Of a stretch of 64,000 nt of DNA, positions 59,338 to 64,000 are shown piece by piece. The position numbers and the translations under genes are program-made. The notes beneath the pieces were generated by a model. The model ran no database searches. It saw only the letters and a program-made list of their open reading frames with translations, and was not told where the DNA came from. Each line of letters opens with the position of its first letter. Positions within the stretch are counted from its first letter, which is position 1. Origin of the DNA: Bombyx mori (lineage: Eukaryota > Arthropoda > Insecta > Lepidoptera > Bombycidae); NCBI RefSeq assembly GCF_030269925.1, contig NC_085128.1, positions 7,318,501 to 7,382,500 on the forward strand, read 5' to 3'.

Positions 59338-59697
59338 TTATTATTATTAGGCTTGATTTAAAAAATCGATATCAATGAACATAGAATTGTTGTTGCGAAC
59401 AGAGTAACTATTTACAAATTACTACTTGAAAATACCTAGTTAAGAATAAATTTGTTTTAAACAAGTGAAGTAGGTAAGTACGGTTGATCCATTGTTTAGG
59501 TAAACGTATAGCCCGGACGTATCGGTTGACTGAGCCAGGATAATGTGGTAAACAATCAACATGACGGTCAACATCTGACGGTCACCATCATTAGATAATG
59601 AGGTTTCAATTGTACGATAACTCTTGTGAATTGCTTCCTATTATTTCTTAACTACCTAATTTTTAATGTTTCTGAAATACAATTGCTGGTACAAATA

Positions 59698-59938
59698 CTG
59701 GTGGTAGGACCTTTTGTGAGTTCGCGCGGGTAGGTACCACCACCCTGCCTATTTCTGCCGTGAAGCAGTAATTCGTTTCGGTTTGAAGGGTAGGCACCCG
59801 TTGTAACTATACTGAGACCTTAGAACTTATATCTCAAGGTGAATGGCGCATTTACGTTGTAGATCTCTATTGGCTCCAGTAACCACTTAGCACCAGGTGG
59901 GCTGTGAGCTCGTCCACCCATCTAAGAAATAAAAAATA
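59698..59938 (+). mobile_element. Bm1 SINE, 3' body
   Basis: CTGGTGGTAGGACCTTTTGT to CATCTAAGAAATAAAAAATA. Confidence 0.92.
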
Positions 59939-60064
59939 AAAAATTCACTCTTCAAGATAATTCAGTATTCTAGGATAGTCGGGTCTGTGAAAAACTAAAA
60001 ATAGAATCTACTACAGTATAATTAAAGTTGAAATAAAACATTGTTCTTCATTCTTTTTGAAGTT

Positions 60065-60270
60065 TTTTTTTTCCACATGCCTATTCGCTGGTAAGTAGCC
60101 TAAGGGGCTGTTCAAGCATCTTGTGGATGAGGAGGTGAGCTCACGGGCTCAACCTGAAAGAATTTACTAACTCTAGCCCTAGCAAGAGCAGTGCTTCGCA
60201 GAATCTACCACTTGATCGGAATCACGACCTATTAAGAAGATCCAGCGAGAAACTCAGTGGGCTGTGTCTA
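60065..60270 (-). mobile_element. LINE 3' tail fragment in the large Tgi intron
   Basis: A T run, TTCGCTGGTAAGTAGCC, GAGGTGAGCTCACGGGCTC, CTAGCAAGAGCAGTGCTTCG and GAGAAACTCAGTGGGCTGTG match the tail family of 28559-28752. Confidence 0.7.
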
Positions 60271-60439
60271 TGGGTTTCGCTCAAATTGGACGACAGTCCT
60301 AAGATGAAATTACCGAAGACACATACATAACACAAAATGAATGGAACTGTTTTATTACAGTGGAGATTATCAGCAAAACATCGCTCTTTTTCGAGAGTTG
60401 TTCCCAATACTTGGTAGGATTTGTTAGGCCATGTGTAGA

Positions 60440-60500
60440 ATAAAAAAAACCGGACAAGTGCCAGTAAAACTCGTGCCTTGAAGGTCCCGGTGGCAAGCTG
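60440..60500 (+). repeat. Lepidopteran CCGG(C/A)CAAGTGC-type repeat start
   Basis: ACCGGACAAGTGCCAGTAAA, ACTCGTGCCTTGAAGG resembles a widespread lepidopteran repeat start. Its extent downstream (to about 60960) is uncertain. Confidence 0.4.
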
Positions 60501-60549
60501 TTGCTTACGTATTGTGCGTGTGTCCCAAATATATTATGCATTACCCAGA

Positions 60550-60593
60550 AAACAAGTTTACTAACATCAATATTAATGTTAGTTAACTTGTTT
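60550..60593. repeat. 44-bp near-perfect palindrome
   Basis: Centred on AATATT at 60569-60574; the 22-bp half-sites differ at two positions. Confidence 0.8.
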
Positions 60594-62208
60594 AAGAATT
60601 TGGCTGTATGGATTATAATCCCTTTACATATCCAGTTTTACGAACGGAAATCAAAACAATTTAGAGATATTTATGTAACAGGAAAATTATTATAAATACA
60701 AAATAACTAGACAACGAAAAGAATACGTTTTTAACAACGTATATATTTTCTTTAATGAATTTTAATGAGAAACAAAAATTACTGCGATCATAAGCGATTT
60801 GGCCAGTCTGTTTTTGCACGTTAAAAGACAAACTAAGATTTGCGGTCGAAAAATTTAACTCCCATGCAGTTTTTTTTACGTGACAGTCGATGATTTAACT
60901 GCAAACGTAACTTTGTAAATAAAATAACAAAAAGTTTTTTGTGTCAGAGATACAAATATATTATAATTTTTAAGTTTTTCCTATATAAAAGCATTTCAAT
61001 TTTCATGGTTTTATGTAATCGGAAGTACCCTTACAGGCTTGTGACTGATATATTGTGATTATCTAGTAAAATTGAGAAGCTTGACATTTTTATGACTTCC
61101 TTCCGTCTTAGACCTTTTTAGGTATTTCGTACTAATTTTAATTTAAAACCAGTTTCTGAGAAAACACGGTCTGAGTGTGGGACCGATAGACAACAAAGTC
61201 AAATTACTGCAAGGATTCAGTTTTTCCTTTTTCATGCGGACTCACAAGACGTCCTAAAATATTAAATAAATTCAATGTCATTGTCTAAATGAAATATATT
61301 CCCAGTTTTTTTTTTCGTTTTTGTAACTAATGATTCGATTTAATGAACATGATTGTAAAGTTTCTCTTCAGCCATACGTATTATGTTTAACATACAAACT
61401 GGCGCGTTCTCGGGAGACAATGTGGTTGGATCTGGAATGCAGCCTGCTTACAAGGCCGCGAACCGTCCTATATCTAACAACTAGATAACGCGACGTACAT
61501 TCATATCAATTAATTTATATCGCATTTATGCAGCGTATCTGCGTGTATTTAAATGTAAATACAGTGGCGAATATTTTTACATAGGTGTTTCAATGTCTTT
61601 TATCTTTCAGAATTTCGAACAAGTCTAACTTTTTTAAATATATCTATACTCTATATAGTCATAGTTTCGACTGTGCCCAGTCTTTACAAAACTGCCCATG
61701 GATGTACCAATTTTATCATGTATTATGTGTGAAAGCAGTAGAAGTCAAGTTGCATTTAATTCGATGAAGAAATATCAAACAATCATTTTGAATAAAACGT
61801 ATTTGTTATGACAAATATTTCGTGTACCTATATTGAGTGTTGTGTCCACTAAACAATGTCAGCTGGAATTCGGAATGCGATCCGCCTACAAGGCCGAAGG
61901 CCATCCCGCCGCTAGAAGATAATATGTGTCGTCGAATTAACTATATTTAAATTATTATAATTTCTATTGATTATTACGTAACTTAAAGTTGAGATCATTG
62001 GAGGTAAAAGAAACCATTTAAAATTCTTTTTTGACTTATACAACATAATTAGTATTATAATATAACGAGGCATACGTATATCCTGCGGTATGTGATCCGC
62101 GAAATCACGAACACATTCAAATGTGAGTTACGCAACAGTAAAAAACAATTTCATAAATTTCCTTCGGCTGTGCCAGTAAGGATAAGATAATTAAACTATA
62201 ATCCTTAC

Positions 62209-62305
62209 CAAAACTATCGGAGTCGCTGACAGGATAGGCAGGACACGGCTGCACCATGGTGGCAGCTCGTGATAACACATCCAGGGGAGTTTCGACCTTC
62301 TCCAT
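62209..62305 (-). CDS. Tgi: Tgi first coding exon (conserved VGLL4 N-terminus)
   Basis: This exon begins with the ATG at 62305, read as MEKVETPLDVLSRAATMVQP, then CPAYPVSDSDSF, and stops at donor TTTTG/GTAAGG (62208-62207). ETPLDVLSRAA is the hallmark N-terminus of VGLL4, so the assignment is strong although the exon codes only 32 residues. An acceptor AAATTTCAG ends at 62313, seven bases upstream of the ATG, so at least one 5' UTR exon lies upstream. The exon leaves one base (phase 1), which does not fit the phase-0 start of 43176-43272. Confidence 0.87.
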
Positions 62306-62619
62306 TGCTTATCTGAAATTTATATTCGAATCCTATTAGAGAAAGTTTCACTTTCTTTTATTACAACACATTACAAATAAATTTAATGTGTCCTTAAGAG
62401 TTTTACGGCAAAATTAATTTATATCGTCAATGAATTATAATTGATATATCAACATTCCGCTATCAAAATAGGATGCCAATAAAATTGCAAAAATGTAAAC
62501 AGATTAAAGTGTTGGAATGCGGACCGTGACTTAACATTGAATCTCGATTATTTTGAAACAGTCTGGCCGGCGCTGCGAAAAAAAAAACATTCATAAATTA
62601 AATAAGTATCGCAGACCGA

Positions 62620-62840
62620 GAGTCATAAAGGCATACGAATACCGGAGCAGTGGAATTTCCTGACGGCACGTTAACGGCTAGACGTTGGACAGACGTGCGC
62701 CAAGTCTTACAGTCACCACGTAAATAAGACAGGAGTCAGATGATCAAACAAAGAGTTGTGAAACGTGGCAATTGGCCGCATACCGCGCACGTCGCGGGAA
62801 CGAAGCCAATGCTCCACTGTACTCCGGATCCGATATGCTC
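62620..62840 (-). promoter_or_regulatory. GC/CpG-richer block upstream of Tgi start: candidate promoter or 5' UTR exon
   Basis: CpG-containing sequence (for example ACCGCGCACGTCGCGGGAACG near 62780) stands out from the AT-rich flanks, 300-500 bp upstream of the Tgi ATG and its UTR acceptor. CACGTG-like and GTGACTG donor-like strings occur. No TATA box is clear. Position and composition are the only evidence. Confidence 0.3.
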
Positions 62841-64000
62841 CACCAGACAATCACTATTATCATCACTATTTCATAAAATTCGAATTACGAAAAACACGGT
62901 TTACACCGGAAAATATTTTCGTGTTCTCAACTTATTTATAAATTGAGAAATTAGCCCCAAAATTGAGGGCATAGTAAACTGTCTTACCAACTTACATACC
63001 ATATTGTCATATATTGCCGTGTTATATATATAATAATATGTAGTTAGACGTGTGGTTAGTTGGTTAGTACATCAGGTGCAAGTCTTGTAGAAATACTATT
63101 ATTTCACGTTATAAATTCATAAGTTGTATCTTAGGTCATTAATTTGAATCAAAACAAAAGACAACGATCGAGAAAAATTGAATACTTTTTGTATTGTGTA
63201 CTAAAATTATTGTGGGTTGTAATAATTCGAAGCTGTTTTTTTTTTTGTTCTGCTTTTATTACACCAATCTAAAAATTTCTTAATAGGAAAGCATTAGAAC
63301 ACATTTCTATTTCTATATCTTGTTTTAGATAACATTATTGTTTATTTACACGACCTAAATCAAATCTTAGCTCCTGAAATACAGGTATATTCCAGATTTA
63401 TTAAATATCTTTCACTCTATCAAACAGTTCTTACGACCGTACTGTTGAAGGGATGGGCAAACAAAAGAGCGGAACAAGCGATGATTTGTTAATGATGAGG
63501 AATTTGGTACATTAACCACATTAGAATTTTTGTGTTCAGTGGCGGAGTCACGCGCACTGATGGTATGTCGGTCTGTACACATAGATGCATCATTCGACAC
63601 AAAGTTAGTCAGATGGTCACGAAGCCATTCAACGGAACATTGAAGTTGTAATGGAATTTGACATGTAAATCCAATTATGTACGTACGTACCAGGAATAGT
63701 TGAAATATTACAGGGACTTTTTTGTTGGCTGTAACTTTTGTATACAGAATAAATTCACGACATCTGATAAGTCATTTAAAATATTTTATTTATTAACTAA
63801 ATATTATTATTTAGATTAAATATTCCGTGATAAAATATGTTAAATATTACCATATAAGTAGATACCTACCTATATTCTTCGAGTTTACGCTACTCGATTT
63901 TGCTATTGCACTCAATCATATATTATGGTCTGTTAAAACAGTAATTTTATAATATATTATAGTTTGCTAATAGTTTTTTATAATTTATAAATATATAAGT
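62841..64000. other. AT-rich DNA, nothing recognised
   Basis: The open frame at 63412-63600 (minus) is serine- and asparagine-rich and more balanced in composition than its flanks, but matches no family I know. It could be upstream non-coding sequence of Tgi or repeat debris. Confidence 0.4.

Larger units (their letters stand above)
43801..62208 (-). other. Large Tgi intron region, repeat-rich, no recognised exon
   Basis: About 18 kb of AT-rich DNA between the N-terminal exon and the main exon block. It holds Bm1 copies, Helitron-like elements, a MITE, LINE tails and the CpG-rich segment at about 58180-58380, each listed separately. I could not identify the phase-bridging exon that the gene model requires. 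Confidence 0.6.
37475..62305 (-). other. Tgi: Tgi / Vestigial-like 4 gene locus (multi-exon)
   Basis: This is a minus-strand gene for the insect orthologue of VGLL4 (Drosophila Tgi). Such proteins sit in the nucleus, bind TEAD/Scalloped through Tondu motifs and, in flies, contact Yorkie WW domains through PPxY motifs, repressing Hippo-pathway targets. I joined the exons by hand. 43176-43272, 41705-41846, 40805-40950, 39307-39432 and 37475-37929 have GT/AG borders and compatible phases at all four junctions, giving about 321 residues. The N-terminal exon 62209-62305 adds 32 residues with the VGLL4 signature ETPLDVLSRAA. It ends in phase 1, whereas the 43 kb exon starts in phase 0, so at least one exon is missing from this model or the two belong to alternative transcripts. 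Introns hold many Bm1 SINEs and LINE fragments. The identity is seen directly in conserved motifs; the function is taken from the family. Confidence 0.88.

Noticed and set aside
63412..63600. 62-residue minus frame MSNDASMC
   Set aside because: Balanced composition but no recognised motif, no splice or neighbour support; not called as a gene.
1..64000. CRISPR arrays, operons, bacterial or viral gene clusters
   Set aside because: No regularly spaced direct repeats with unique spacers and no compact coding clusters; all repeats fit eukaryotic SINE, LINE, Helitron-like or MITE types.

Overview
The window looks like silkworm (Bombyx mori or its close wild relative B. mandarina) nuclear DNA. The main reason is more than twenty copies, in both orientations, of the tRNA-derived SINE Bm1. 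They share the conserved 3' body (GGTGGGTGGCGCATTTACG, then TCTAAGCAATAAAA) and, in the longest copies, the pol III-like head followed by AATGAAATACGTACTTAATA. Bombyx-type jockey-clade and R1-clade LINEs, an RTE LINE tail and lepidopteran non-autonomous Helitron-like elements agree with this. The DNA is AT-rich, with long gene-poor stretches.

Only one host gene can be reconstructed with confidence. It lies on the minus strand and runs from a start codon at 62305 to a stop at 37475. It encodes the insect orthologue of Vestigial-like 4 (Drosophila Tgi), the Tondu-domain co-repressor of Scalloped/TEAD in the Hippo pathway. The first coding exon (62209-62305) carries the conserved VGLL4 N-terminus ETPLDVLSRAA. 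After an intron region of about 19 kb, five exons follow: 43176-43272, 41705-41846, 40805-40950, 39307-39432 and 37475-37929. They join in a consistent reading frame and encode two PPxY motifs (PPEY, PPPY), the block RPSVIT, and three Tondu-like repeats at the C-terminus. The junction from the 62 kb exon to the 43 kb exon does not keep frame. A further small exon or an alternative first exon must therefore exist in the big intron or just upstream of 43272.

Layout: 1-8.6 kb is gene-free AT-rich DNA with an old Bm1 and LINE debris. At 8.66-9.85 kb there is a 5'-truncated R1-clade LINE with a poly(A) tail and a 13-bp target duplication. At 12.1-14.0 kb a jockey-clade LINE (with FADD reverse transcriptase) is inserted into a Bm1. 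At 14-36 kb there are Bm1 copies, decayed LINE tails, a Helitron-like element and a TIR element, but no recognisable host gene. At 36.7-43.3 kb lie the Tgi 3' UTR and main coding exons, with LINE and SINE debris in the introns. From 43.3 to 62.2 kb is the large Tgi intron, with inverted Bm1 pairs, Helitron-like elements and a MITE. From 62.2 kb to the end is the Tgi first coding exon, its probable upstream region, and sequence with nothing recognised.

I found no convincing new biological system. The points most worth a second look are the three-Tondu Tgi protein and its unresolved 5' structure, the inverted SINE pairs inside the transcribed Tgi intron, several near-perfect hairpins not assigned to known repeats, and some clean transposition footprints.
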